DNA of 16,219 nt, from positions 1 through 16,219 of the forward strand of contig JACQUM010000139.1 in the NCBI GenBank assembly GCA_016210295.1, read 5' to 3'. Below the pieces are notes generated by a model. It searched no databases, had not been told where the DNA came from, and saw nothing but the letters and a program-made list of their open reading frames with translations. Positions 6,157 through 12,522 of this stretch are shown here, piece after piece (position 1 is the stretch's first letter; each line of letters begins with the position of its first letter). The DNA is from Chloroflexota bacterium (GTDB lineage: Bacteria; Chloroflexota; Dehalococcoidia; UBA6926; JACQUM01). Made by a program: the position numbers and the translations under genes.

Positions 6157-6786
6157 ATGCTGCGAGGACTTTTGGGCACCAAGCTGGGCATGACTCAGTA
6201 CTTCCACGAGGACGGGACGGTCTCCGCCGTCACAGCCGTCCAGGTCGGCCCATGCACGGTGACCCAAGTGAAGACGGCGTCCAAAGACGGGTACGAGGCC
6301 GTGCAAGTCGGCTTCGGAGCCGTCCCCGCCAAACGGCTCAATAAGCCTCTCCTGGGGCACCTGCATGGACAGGGGCCCTTCCGCCACCTCCAAGAAGTCC
6401 CCAGCGCAGGCATCGAAGGAATGGAGGCGGGGAAGGTGATCGCCGTCGGCGACATCTTCCAGGTTGGCGACCGGGTGAGGATCTCAGGCGTCTCGAAAGG
6501 CAAGGGGTTTGCTGGCGTCGTCAAGCGCCACCATTTCCACGGTAGCCCGAAGACCCACGGCACAAACGACCGGTGGCGTGCGCCCGGCTCCATCGGCTCC
6601 ACCACCACGCCTGGACGGGTGCTGAAAGGGCGGCGCATGGCTGGGCAGATGGGCAACAAGAAGGCCACCGTCCCCAACGTCAAGGTCGTCGCCGTGGACC
6701 CTCAGCGGAACCTCCTCTTCCTCAAGGGATCCGTCCCCGGCGCTCCCAACTCCCTGGTTCTGGTCTGGAAGCGGGAGGTGGCTTGA
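6157..6786 (+). CDS. rplC: 50S ribosomal protein L3
   Basis: L3 is an early-assembly 50S protein that binds 23S rRNA near its 3' end and sends a loop towards the peptidyl transferase centre. The 209 residues start with LRGLLGTKLGMTQYF and include SKGKGFAGVVKRHHFHG, the loop APGSIGSTTTPGRVLKGRRM and AGQMGN. Gln164 in MAGQMGN is the residue that PrmB methylates in E. coli (Gln150). GAGGA lies 8 nt before ATG. Residues 135-165 form the extension that approaches the A-site crevice; nothing in it looks unusual. It ends one nt before rplD. Confidence 0.98.
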   Translation: MLRGLLGTKLGMTQYFHEDGTVSAVTAVQVGPCTVTQVKTASKDGYEAVQVGFGAVPAKRLNKPLLGHLHGQGPFRHLQEVPSAGIEGMEAGKVIAVGDIFQVGDRVRISGVSKGKGFAGVVKRHHFHGSPKTHGTNDRWRAPGSIGSTTTPGRVLKGRRMAGQMGNKKATVPNVKVVAVDPQRNLLFLKGSVPGAPNSLVLVWKREVA

Positions 6787-6787
6787 C

Positions 6788-7432
6788 ATGGAGCTTCCCG
6801 TGTACAACGCCGCCGGCGTCGAGGTCCGCCGCATTGAGGTCAACGATCTTTTGTTCGCTGTGCCGATGAACACCGCCGTCGTCCATCAGGCGCTGGTGCG
6901 CCAGCACGCCAACGCCCGCCAGGGGACCCACGCCTCCAAGACCCGCGGCGACGTCTCCGGAGGGGGCAAGAAGCCTTGGCGCCAGAAGGGCACCGGCCGC
7001 GCCCGCGCCGGAAGCAGGCGCTCCCCCATCTGGCGCGGCGGGGGCGTCGCCTTTGGTCCCCACCCGCGCAGCTACCGACAAGCGATGCCTATCCGCATGC
7101 GCCGTCTCGCCCTCCGCTGCACCCTTGCCGCCAAGGCGCGGGAGGGAGAGCTTGTCCTCATAGACAGCTTCGGGTTAATGCAGCCGAAGGCCGCCGAGAT
7201 GAACGGCATCTTGCGAGCCCTGGGCGTTACCAGCTCCGTCCTCCTCGTCACTCCCACCGCCGACGATGCCGTCATCCTCTCCGCCCGTAATCTCCCCCGG
7301 GTGAAGACACTCCCTGCACCCCAGTTGAACGTCGGCGATGTGCTGAGTCACCAGCGCCTGGTCATGACAGTGGAGGCCGTTCGCCGCGCCGAGGAGATCT
7401 GGGCCCGCGATAAGCAAAAAGGAGGAAAGTAG
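6788..7432 (+). CDS. rplD: 50S ribosomal protein L4
   Basis: L4 binds 23S rRNA domain I and its long loop lines the nascent peptide exit tunnel next to L22. In the 214 residues the tunnel loop is clear: GGKKPWRQKGTGRARAGSRR (59-78) followed by SPIWRGGGVAFGP. The Rossmann-like C-terminal part (SSVLLVTPTADD, ARNLPRVKTLPA) matches the family. ATG follows the rplC stop by one nt and GGAGG lies 9 nt upstream, so translational coupling is expected. In E. coli L4 represses its own operon by binding an S10 leader. Here rpsJ has no leader of its own because it sits behind fusA, so that scheme cannot apply at the same place. Confidence 0.98.
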   Translation: MELPVYNAAGVEVRRIEVNDLLFAVPMNTAVVHQALVRQHANARQGTHASKTRGDVSGGGKKPWRQKGTGRARAGSRRSPIWRGGGVAFGPHPRSYRQAMPIRMRRLALRCTLAAKAREGELVLIDSFGLMQPKAAEMNGILRALGVTSSVLLVTPTADDAVILSARNLPRVKTLPAPQLNVGDVLSHQRLVMTVEAVRRAEEIWARDKQKGGK

Positions 7433-7726
7433 ATGCCCTCCTCCCATCCATTGGCCGTTCTCCAGCGCCCCGTCGTCACCGAGAAGAGCACCGCCCTCCA
7501 ACCCAGAGGCAAGTATGTTTTCCATGTGGCTCCGGCAGCTACTAAGCTCCTGATCAAGGAGGCGGTGGAGAAGGCCTTCAGCGTGAAGGTGACGGCCGTG
7601 AACGTCATCCACATGCCAGGGAAGACAAAGCGGACAGGGAACCGGGTACGCAAGACTTCGGCGTGGAAGAAGGCGGTCGTGACCTTGAAGGAAGGCGACC
7701 GCATCGAACTCTTCGAGAGCGCCTAG
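7433..7726 (+). CDS. rplW: 50S ribosomal protein L23
   Basis: L23 sits at the tunnel exit and is the docking site for trigger factor and SRP. The 97 residues contain RPVVTEKST (12-20), GKYVFHVAPAATKLLIKEAV (26-45) and VNVIHMPGK (56-64), the conserved fold with a basic loop GKTKRTGNRVRKTSAWKK. Glu17 lies in the VTEK motif; the equivalent residue in E. coli, Glu18, contacts trigger factor. ATG directly abuts the rplD TAG (zero gap), and GGAGG sits about 7 nt upstream inside rplD. Confidence 0.97.
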   Translation: MPSSHPLAVLQRPVVTEKSTALQPRGKYVFHVAPAATKLLIKEAVEKAFSVKVTAVNVIHMPGKTKRTGNRVRKTSAWKKAVVTLKEGDRIELFESA

Positions 7727-7747
7727 AAGAGACTATCGGGAGCAACC

Positions 7748-8578
7748 ATGGCAATCAAACCTCTCCGACCGACAAGTCCAGGACGCCGCGCCGCCTCCAT
7801 CGACACCACGAAGGAGGTCACCGCGCGGCACCCCGAGCGCTCTCTCCTGGCGCCCCTCCGCAAGCGGGCAGGCCGGAACGCCCAAGGGAAGATCACGACG
7901 CGACACCAGGGCGGCCGCGCCAAGAGGATGTACCGCATCATCGACTTCAAACGCGATAAGCAGAACATCCCAGGCAAGGTCGCGACCATCGAACTGGACC
8001 CCAACAGGTCGGCCCGCATCGCCTTGATCCACTATCGGGATGGCGAGAAAAGGTACATCCTTGCTCCCATCGGTCTCCGTGTGGGCGACACCGTCGCCGC
8101 CGGAGAGCAAGTCGAGATCAAGGTGGGGAACGCCCTGCCCCTCTCCCACATCCCCTCCGGCACCTCAATCCACAACATCGAGCTCAGGCCCGGCAAGGGA
8201 GGGCAGATCGTTCGCAGCGCCGGAGGCTCCGCCCAAGTCCTGGGAAAAGAGGAGAGCTACACCCTCCTGCGTCTTCCCTCCGGGGAGATTCGGCGCGCCC
8301 TCAGCGTGTGCTACGCCACCATCGGACAGATTGGGAACGTCGACCACAAGAATGTCAGCCTGGGCAAGGCGGGAACGCGCCGCCAGCAGGGATGGCGGCC
8401 GACGGTGCGCGGCTCCGCCATGAGCCCGCGGGACCATCCTCACGGAGGCGGCGAAGGGCGTTCGCCCATCGGCATGCCCAGCCCCAAGACCCCGTGGGGA
8501 AAACCCACCTTGGGCAAGAAAACACGCTGGAACAAGCGCACCGACCGCTTCATTGTGCGCCGGCGCACGCAGAAGTAG
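7748..8578 (+). CDS. rplB: 50S ribosomal protein L2
   Basis: L2 is needed for subunit association and peptidyl transfer. The 276 residues have the usual OB-like and SH3-like core: KRAGRNAQGKITTRHQGGRA (38-57), IPSGTSIHNIEL and KNVSLGKAG. The catalytic-centre segment is VRGSAMSPRDHPHGGGEG (220-237), in which His230 matches E. coli His229. Many bacteria have GVAMNPVDHPHGGGEG, so three positions before the invariant DHPHGGG differ. I recall this GSAMxPRDH form from Chloroflexota, but from memory only. The C-terminus ends in IVRRRTQK. It starts 21 nt after rplW. Confidence 0.98.
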   Translation: MAIKPLRPTSPGRRAASIDTTKEVTARHPERSLLAPLRKRAGRNAQGKITTRHQGGRAKRMYRIIDFKRDKQNIPGKVATIELDPNRSARIALIHYRDGEKRYILAPIGLRVGDTVAAGEQVEIKVGNALPLSHIPSGTSIHNIELRPGKGGQIVRSAGGSAQVLGKEESYTLLRLPSGEIRRALSVCYATIGQIGNVDHKNVSLGKAGTRRQQGWRPTVRGSAMSPRDHPHGGGEGRSPIGMPSPKTPWGKPTLGKKTRWNKRTDRFIVRRRTQK

Positions 8579-8608
8579 CGAACGGAAGGAAAGGACGGAG
8601 AGAAGGCG

Positions 8609-8881
8609 ATGTCCCGATCGGTGAAGAAGGGGCCCTACGTGGAGCCAAAGCTGATGAAGCGGGTGGAGCTGGCCCGGCGCACGACCCAGCGGACCGTCAT
8701 CCGCACCTGGTCTCGCCCCTCCACCGTCCTTCCCGAGATGGTGGGCTTGACCATCGCCGTCCACGACGGTCGTCGCCACGTCCCCGTCTTCATCACGGAG
8801 AACATGGTCGGCCATCGCCTGGGCGAGTTCGCTCCAACCCGGACCTTCCGCGGCCATTCCCGGGAAAAGGCTCCTGAGTAA
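8609..8881 (+). CDS. rpsS: 30S ribosomal protein S19
   Basis: S19 lies in the 30S head, contacts the A-site finger bridge region and binds 16S rRNA together with S13. The 90 residues begin SRSVKKGPYVEPKLMKRV and contain TWSRPSTVLPEMVGLTIAVH, HVPVFITENMVGHRLGEFAP and TRTFRGH, all family signatures. GGAGAG precedes the ATG. The 30-nt spacer after rplB is the widest in the S10 part and holds only the ribosome-binding region. Confidence 0.98.
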   Translation: MSRSVKKGPYVEPKLMKRVELARRTTQRTVIRTWSRPSTVLPEMVGLTIAVHDGRRHVPVFITENMVGHRLGEFAPTRTFRGHSREKAPE

Positions 8882-8898
8882 GAGAGGAGCGAGTAGAG

Positions 8899-9234
8899 GT
8901 GGAAGTCCGCGCGATGGCGAAAAATCTTTCCCTCTCCCCCAAGCGGCTCCGGACCCTGGTTAACCCGGTTCGGGGGAAACGGGTGGAGGAGGCTTTGACC
9001 ATCCTCCAGTTCCTGCGGAGCCCGTGGGCACGAGAGGTGGCGAAGCTCATCCGCTCCGCCGCCGCCAACGCTGAGAACAACTTCCAAATGGACGCCGGGG
9101 CCCTCAAGATCGTCCGCATCGACCTCGGCGACGGGGTGACCGCCAAGCGGCAGAAGCCCCGCGCGCGGGGCCAGTCTTCCCGCATGCTGCGTCGCCACAG
9201 TCACCTGACCGTCGTCGTGGACGAAGAAGACTAG
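8899..9234 (+). CDS. rplV: 50S ribosomal protein L22
   Basis: L22 contacts all 23S rRNA domains and its hairpin forms the exit-tunnel constriction with L4. The 111 residues include SPKRLRTLVNPVRGKRVEEA, the ANAENN motif (about 59-64) and the beta-hairpin AKRQKPRARGQSSRMLRRHS. GTG at 8899 is chosen because the family begins xEVRAxAK, as this product does (MEVRAMAKNL), and GAGGAG stands 9 nt upstream. ATG at 8914 would remove five conserved residues. No deletion of the type that gives macrolide resistance is visible in the hairpin. Confidence 0.95.
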   Translation: MEVRAMAKNLSLSPKRLRTLVNPVRGKRVEEALTILQFLRSPWAREVAKLIRSAAANAENNFQMDAGALKIVRIDLGDGVTAKRQKPRARGQSSRMLRRHSHLTVVVDEED

Positions 9235-9242
9235 GAGGAGAG

Positions 9243-9980
9243 ATGGGGCACAAGGTTCATCCCATCGGGTTCCGGCTCGGCATCGTCGGCGACTGGCAGG
9301 CCCACTGGTTCGCCTCTCGCAAAAAGGTCTATCGAGACACCCTCCTGCAGGACATCAGACTCCGCCAGATGATCCTGAACAGATATAAGGATGCGGCCAT
9401 CAGCAAGGTGGAGATTGAGCGGCGCTCCCACGAGGTGCGCGCCATCATCCACTCCGCCCGACCGGGCATCGTCATCGGGCGTGGCGGCCAAAGGGTAGAG
9501 GAACTGCGCAAGGACGTGGAGCGGGCCACGGGAAGCCGGGTCCGGGTGGACATCCAGGAGATCCGCCAGCCGGAGCTGGATGCCCTCCTCGTCGCCCAGA
9601 GCGTCGCCGACCAAATCTCTCGGCGCGTCTCCTACCGGCGCGCCGTGAAGCAGGCCGTCACCCGGAGCATGCAAGCGGGAGCTCAAGGGATTCGCATCAT
9701 CGCCTCCGGCCGCCTGGGAGGCGCCGAGATCGCACGCAGAGAGAAGGGCATGGCCGGCCGCGTTCCGCTCCACACCATTCGCGCCGACATCGACTTCGGC
9801 ATCGCCGAGGCCATGACGCAGATGGGCAAGATCGGTATCAAAGTCTGGCTCTACCGGGGAAACGTTCTTGTCTCTCCTCGCGAGCGGGCGGCGGCGGAAA
9901 GGGTCGATCAGAGCGTCGCCGGACCGGCGACGCCGCCGGAAGCGGAAAGGACGGGCGATGCTCCAGCCGAAGCGCGTTAA
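9243..9980 (+). CDS. rpsC: 30S ribosomal protein S3
   Basis: S3 forms the mRNA entry channel and supplies helicase activity with S4 and S5. The 245 residues start GHKVHPIGFRLGI, carry a KH type II domain with GIVIGRGGQRVEEL (75-88; GRGG is the GxxG loop) and show SYRRAVKQAV (130-139), which holds the basic patch implicated in unwinding. From about residue 214 the tail is Ala/Pro/Glu-rich and looks disordered, including PATPPEAERTGDAPAEAR. The end of this tail overlaps the start of rplP by 23 nt, so the last residues may be kept partly because the DNA also holds the rplP ribosome-binding site and start. Confidence 0.97.
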   Translation: MGHKVHPIGFRLGIVGDWQAHWFASRKKVYRDTLLQDIRLRQMILNRYKDAAISKVEIERRSHEVRAIIHSARPGIVIGRGGQRVEELRKDVERATGSRVRVDIQEIRQPELDALLVAQSVADQISRRVSYRRAVKQAVTRSMQAGAQGIRIIASGRLGGAEIARREKGMAGRVPLHTIRADIDFGIAEAMTQMGKIGIKVWLYRGNVLVSPRERAAAERVDQSVAGPATPPEAERTGDAPAEAR

Positions 9981-10371
9981 GCACCGAAAGATGCACCGGG
10001 GTCGCCGCACGGGCATAGCCGCCCGCGGAAACACCCTCGCCTTTGGCGAATGGGGCATCCAGGCCCTCGAACCGTGCTGGATGACCTCGCGCCAGATCGA
10101 AGCGGCCCGACGCGCTATGACCCGATACGTCCGGCGCGGCGGACAGATTTGGATCCGCATCTTTCCAGACAAATCGGTCACCAAGAAACCTCTGGAGACC
10201 CGCATGGGCTCCGGGAAAGGCAACCCCGAGCTCTGGGTGGCCGTGGTGAAGCCGGGACGTATTCTGTTCGAGATCGCTGGCGTTCCGCAAGAGACCGCGC
10301 ACGAGGCGCTGCGGCTGGCCCAGCACAAGCTGCCCATCTCCACCAAAGTCGTCGCCCAGGAGGAAAGATAG
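9958..10371 (+). CDS. rplP: 50S ribosomal protein L16
   Basis: L16 organises the A-site tRNA region of the 50S subunit. The 137 residues begin MLQPKRVKHRKMHRGR and include GEWGIQALEPCWMTSRQIEA (30-49), IWIRIFPDK and KKPLETRMGSGKGNPELWVA. Arg82 in ETRMGSGKG aligns with E. coli Arg81, the hydroxylated residue there. The frame is open upstream, but the family start is MLxPKR, so ATG 9958 is chosen; AAAGGA lies 6 nt before it. The start lies inside rpsC, a 23-nt overlap unusual for this gene pair. Confidence 0.97.
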   Translation: MLQPKRVKHRKMHRGRRTGIAARGNTLAFGEWGIQALEPCWMTSRQIEAARRAMTRYVRRGGQIWIRIFPDKSVTKKPLETRMGSGKGNPELWVAVVKPGRILFEIAGVPQETAHEALRLAQHKLPISTKVVAQEER

Positions 10372-10373
10372 AG

Positions 10374-10586
10374 ATGCGTATCCAGGAGGTGCGGGCCCTG
10401 GCGGACACGGACCTCTACCGGGAGGCGGAGGAGACGCAGCGAGAACTCTTCAACCTGCGTCTTCGTCTCGCCACCCAGCGGGCGAAGAACTCTCACGAGC
10501 TCCGGGAAGCACGGAGAAAGCTCGCCCGCATCCAGACTATCCTCCGGGAGCGCAATCTCTCCGGCGACAGCGTCGGGAGCGCCTAA
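10374..10586 (+). CDS. rpmC: 50S ribosomal protein L29
   Basis: L29 is a small helical-hairpin protein at the tunnel exit beside L23, helping to form the trigger factor/SRP docking area. The 70 residues show the family pattern EVRALADTDL, ETQRELFNLRLRLATQR and ELREARRKLARIQTILRER, that is, two helices joined by a turn. AGGAGG sits 9 nt before ATG within rplP, and the gap to rplP is two nt. It abuts rpsQ directly (TAAATG). A longer open frame extends upstream to 10050 but is only the antiphase shadow of rplP. Confidence 0.96.
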   Translation: MRIQEVRALADTDLYREAEETQRELFNLRLRLATQRAKNSHELREARRKLARIQTILRERNLSGDSVGSA

Positions 10587-10877
10587 ATGGCTACCGGTCA
10601 CGTCAAGACCCGCGTGGGCCGCGTGGTCAGCAACAAGATGCAGAAGACAGTCGTCGTCGCCGTGGAGTGGCGGAAGACTCACCGCGTGTACAAGAAGTCC
10701 TTCCGTCGAATCACCCGCTTCAAGGCCCACGACGAGGAGAGCCGCTGTCGGATTGGGGACACCGTTCGCATCGTCGAGACCCGCCCCCTCTCCAAAGACA
10801 AGCGGTGGCGTGTGACGGAGGTCCTGCAACAGGGTACCGTCCAGCCTGCTTCCCTCGAGACGGAGGCCTCCCCGTGA
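10587..10877 (+). CDS. rpsQ: 30S ribosomal protein S17
   Basis: S17 is a primary 16S rRNA binder of OB fold, important for assembly of the 30S body. The 96 residues contain GRVVSNKMQKTVVVAVE (11-27), YKKSFRRITRFKAHDEE and GDTVRIVETRPLSKDKRWRV, all diagnostic. The C-terminal tail after TEVLQQ is short and poorly conserved. It starts zero nt after rpmC, and its stop overlaps the rplN start in a GTGA tetranucleotide, implying coupled translation. Confidence 0.97.
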   Translation: MATGHVKTRVGRVVSNKMQKTVVVAVEWRKTHRVYKKSFRRITRFKAHDEESRCRIGDTVRIVETRPLSKDKRWRVTEVLQQGTVQPASLETEASP

Positions 10878-11242
10878 TCCAGACGTACACCCGCCTCCGC
10901 GTCTCCGACAATTCGGGGGCCAAGGAGATCATGTGCATTAACATTCCCGGGGGCAGCCGGAGACGGTACGCCACGGTGGGCGACGTCATCGTCGCCTCCG
11001 TGAAGGACGCCACCCCGGGAGGCAGCGTCAAGAAGGGGGAGGTGGTCCACGCCGTGGTGGTGCGTGTGACAAAACCCTACCGTCGCGCCGATGGCTCCTA
11101 CATCCGCTTCGACGAGAACGCGGCCGTAATCCTGGCCGAGGAAGGCAATCCGCGCGGAACGCGCATCTTCGGCCCTGTGGCGCGGGAGCTGAGAGAGCGC
11201 AACTTCATGAAGATCGATTCCCTGGCGCCGGAGGTGCTCTAA
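10874..11242 (+). CDS. rplN: 50S ribosomal protein L14
   Basis: L14 lies at the subunit interface, binds L19 and is the docking site for the silencing factor RsfS. The 122 residues are exactly the usual length: MIQTYTRLRVSDNSGAKEIM, then GDVIVASVKDATPGG, VVVRVTKPYRRADGSYIRFD and GTRIFGPVARELRERNFMKI. The GTG start at 10874 overlaps the rpsQ TGA by 4 nt and has GGAGG 7 nt upstream; the open frame further up is a shadow of rpsQ. In E. coli rplN opens the spc operon; here it simply continues the chain with no visible promoter before it. Confidence 0.97.
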   Translation: MIQTYTRLRVSDNSGAKEIMCINIPGGSRRRYATVGDVIVASVKDATPGGSVKKGEVVHAVVVRVTKPYRRADGSYIRFDENAAVILAEEGNPRGTRIFGPVARELRERNFMKIDSLAPEVL

Positions 11243-11560
11243 GTGGCCGCGCACATCCGCAAGAACGACACCGTCCTCGTCATCTCCGGGAAGGACCGCG
11301 GAAAGCGCGGTCCGGTGGAGAGGATCATACCCAAGGACGGCCGCCTGGTCGTGGCGGGGGTCAACATGATCAAGCGGCACACCAAGGGGCGCCCTGGAGT
11401 TCGTCAAGCTGGTATCATCGAGCGGCCTGGCGCCCTTTCCCTCTCCAACGTCATCCTCATCTGCACCCATTGCAGCAAGCCCACGCGCGTTGGTCTCACG
11501 ATTCTGGAGAACGGACGCAAGGTCCGCCGGTGCAAGAAATGCAACGAGACGATCGACTAG
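11243..11560 (+). CDS. rplX: 50S ribosomal protein L24
   Basis: L24 initiates 50S assembly at the 5' end of 23S rRNA. The 105 residues have a KOW domain (KNDTVLVISGKDRGKRG, 7-23) with VVAGVNMIKRHTK. A C-terminal zinc-ribbon-like part has Cys74-x2-Cys77 and Cys97-x2-Cys100 around TRVG and GRKVRRC. Four-Cys L24 is known in many bacteria but not in E. coli, so this is a likely zinc protein. GTG directly follows the rplN TAA and GGAGG lies 8 nt upstream. It is followed by the largest gap in the operon. Confidence 0.96.
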   Translation: MAAHIRKNDTVLVISGKDRGKRGPVERIIPKDGRLVVAGVNMIKRHTKGRPGVRQAGIIERPGALSLSNVILICTHCSKPTRVGLTILENGRKVRRCKKCNETID

Positions 11561-11565
11561 ACGGC

Positions 11566-11581
11566 CAGCCATCCCAGGCTG
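11566..11581 (+). repeat. Small hairpin, rplX-rplE spacer
   Basis: CAGCC (11566-11570) and GGCTG (11577-11581) form a 5-bp stem with a 6-nt loop, starting 5 nt after the rplX stop codon. It is short and could be chance on its own; it is listed because two longer perfect stems follow. Confidence 0.4.
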
Positions 11582-11616
11582 CTCCCACTGCGGGGGCCCA
11601 GGAAGAGGCAAAGCAG

Positions 11617-11644
11617 CCTCGGCGCCGGACGCGGCGCGCCGAGG
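11617..11644 (+). repeat. Perfect 9-bp GC-rich hairpin, rplX-rplE spacer
   Basis: CCTCGGCGC (11617-11625) and GCGCCGAGG (11636-11644) are perfect inverted complements with a 10-nt loop. There is no U-tract after the stem, so it is not a canonical intrinsic terminator. Confidence 0.65.
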
Positions 11645-11674
11645 AAAGCCCCGCTCCCACCGCTCCGCCCGCGC

Positions 11675-11703
11675 AGAAAGGCGGCACACCTCGCCGCCTT
11701 TCT
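11675..11703 (+). repeat. Perfect 11-bp hairpin, rplX-rplE spacer
   Basis: AGAAAGGCGGC (11675-11685) and GCCGCCTTTCT (11693-11703) pair perfectly around a 7-nt loop. The A-rich/U-rich base of the stem resembles an intrinsic terminator, but the U-tract is only three, followed by CTCGCCC, so full termination would block the essential downstream genes. Partial attenuation, an RNase processing site or a protein-binding hairpin fit better. It ends 27 nt before the proposed rplE GTG. Confidence 0.7.
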
Positions 11704-11730
11704 CGCCCGCGCCAGGCGGCTCCGGAAGCG

Positions 11731-12300
11731 GTGGCCCCCACCCCCCTTACCCTCCCCCCCTCGCGGCTGAGAAAACAGTACAAGGAGTCGGTCGTCCCAG
11801 CCCTGCGGGAGCACTTCCATTACACGAACCCCATGCAAGTGCCCCAGCCTGTCAAGATCGTGCTCAACATCGGCCTGGGCGAAGCCGTGAGCAACCCCAA
11901 GGCGATCGAGGCCGCCCAGAGGGACCTTACCATCATCGCCGGCCAGCACCCCGTCGTCACCAAGGCTCGCGTCTCCATCGCCGGATTCAAGATCCGACAG
12001 GGAATGCCCATCGGCGTCACCGTGACCCTTCGCGGGGAACACATGTGGCATTTCTTGGACCGACTCATCAGCGCCGCCCTGCCCCGCACCACCGACTTCC
12101 GTGGCGTCCCCACCAAAGGGTTCGATGGGCGAGGCAACTACACTCTCGGGCTACGAGAGCAAATCATCTTCCCCGAAGTCGATTACAATCAGATTGACAA
12201 GGTTCGCGGGCTTCAGGTAACGGTCACAACCACCGCTCGAACCGACGAGGAAGGCCGTCGTCTCCTGGAGCTGCTCGGAATGCCCTTCGCCCGGGCGTAA
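11731..12300 (+). CDS. rplE: 50S ribosomal protein L5
   Basis: L5 binds 5S rRNA and forms the B1b bridge with S13. Conserved sequence runs from LRKQYKESVVPALREHFHYT through NPMQVPQPVKIVLNIGLGEA, KARVSIAGFKIRQGMPIG, FDGRGNYTLGLREQIIFPE and the end GRRLLELLGMPFA. The GTG at 11731 gives 189 residues, close to the E. coli length of 179. The family-like part begins near residue 13, and GC-rich third positions resume at this codon. No good Shine-Dalgarno precedes it. An alternative ATG at 11539, overlapping rplX by 22 nt, would add 64 Ala/Pro/Arg/Lys-rich residues; a GTG at 11530 is also possible. The gene is certain, the start is not. Confidence 0.93.
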   Translation: MAPTPLTLPPSRLRKQYKESVVPALREHFHYTNPMQVPQPVKIVLNIGLGEAVSNPKAIEAAQRDLTIIAGQHPVVTKARVSIAGFKIRQGMPIGVTVTLRGEHMWHFLDRLISAALPRTTDFRGVPTKGFDGRGNYTLGLREQIIFPEVDYNQIDKVRGLQVTVTTTARTDEEGRRLLELLGMPFARA

Positions 12301-12326
12301 GGCGGAGGAAAAGGGGAAGCGACACC

Positions 12327-12512
12327 ATGGCACGGAGAGCAAAGATCGTCAAGTGGGGCAGGCCTATCAGGAAGCCCACCCAAGCCCACAACCGGTGCCA
12401 CGTTTGCGGCCGGTCCCGATCATCGTACCGCATGTTCGGTCTCTGCCGTCTCTGTTTCCGCGAGCGAGCGCTGCGGGGGGAGCTTCCCGGCGTTCGGAAG
12501 GCTAGTTGGTAG
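12327..12512 (+). CDS. rpsZ: 30S ribosomal protein S14, zinc type (S14Z)
   Basis: S14 completes the 30S head near S3 and S10. This is the short form: 61 residues (ARRAKIVKWGRP, ending LPGVRKASW) with two zinc pairs, Cys24-x2-Cys27 and Cys40-x2-Cys43, in CHVCGRSRS and FGLCRLC. E. coli-type S14 is about 101 residues and lacks these Cys. GGAAAAGGGGAAG upstream serves the ATG. Zinc dependence is notable because a probable Zur/ZIP unit lies divergently upstream of this same operon; a zinc-free S14 paralogue, if one exists, is not in this window. The gene is named rpsN in some annotations. Confidence 0.97.
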   Translation: MARRAKIVKWGRPIRKPTQAHNRCHVCGRSRSSYRMFGLCRLCFRERALRGELPGVRKASW

Positions 12513-12522
12513 GAGAGAAGCA

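Larger units (their letters stand above)
11561..11730 (+). promoter_or_regulatory. Structured rplX-rplE spacer, possible RNA regulatory element
   Basis: These 170 nt break a run of spacers that are otherwise 0-30 nt across the S10-spc part. Three perfect inverted repeats lie in a row (5, 9 and 11 bp arms, listed separately). No promoter was seen. In E. coli, S8 represses the spc operon by binding mRNA around the start of rplE, so a regulatory element at this junction has a precedent. The region is also open in the rplE frame and would encode an Ala/Pro/Arg-rich stretch. Its third-codon-position GC is about 68% by hand count, against well above 85% in rplX and in rplE after 11731, which argues against ordinary coding. 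Confidence 0.5.

Noticed and set aside
9231..10829. 532-codon open frame on the minus strand opposite rpsC-rplP-rpsQ
   Set aside because: It is antisense to several certain ribosomal genes. Long antisense frames are expected with high third-position GC, and its translation shows no recognisable domain.
10679..11689. 336-codon minus-strand frame opposite rplN and rplX
   Set aside because: Antisense shadow of conserved genes; no domain, ribosome-binding site or promoter of its own.
11675..11703. The 11-bp hairpin as a full intrinsic terminator
   Set aside because: Its U-tract is only three residues and interrupted, and full termination would silence essential genes downstream that show no promoter.
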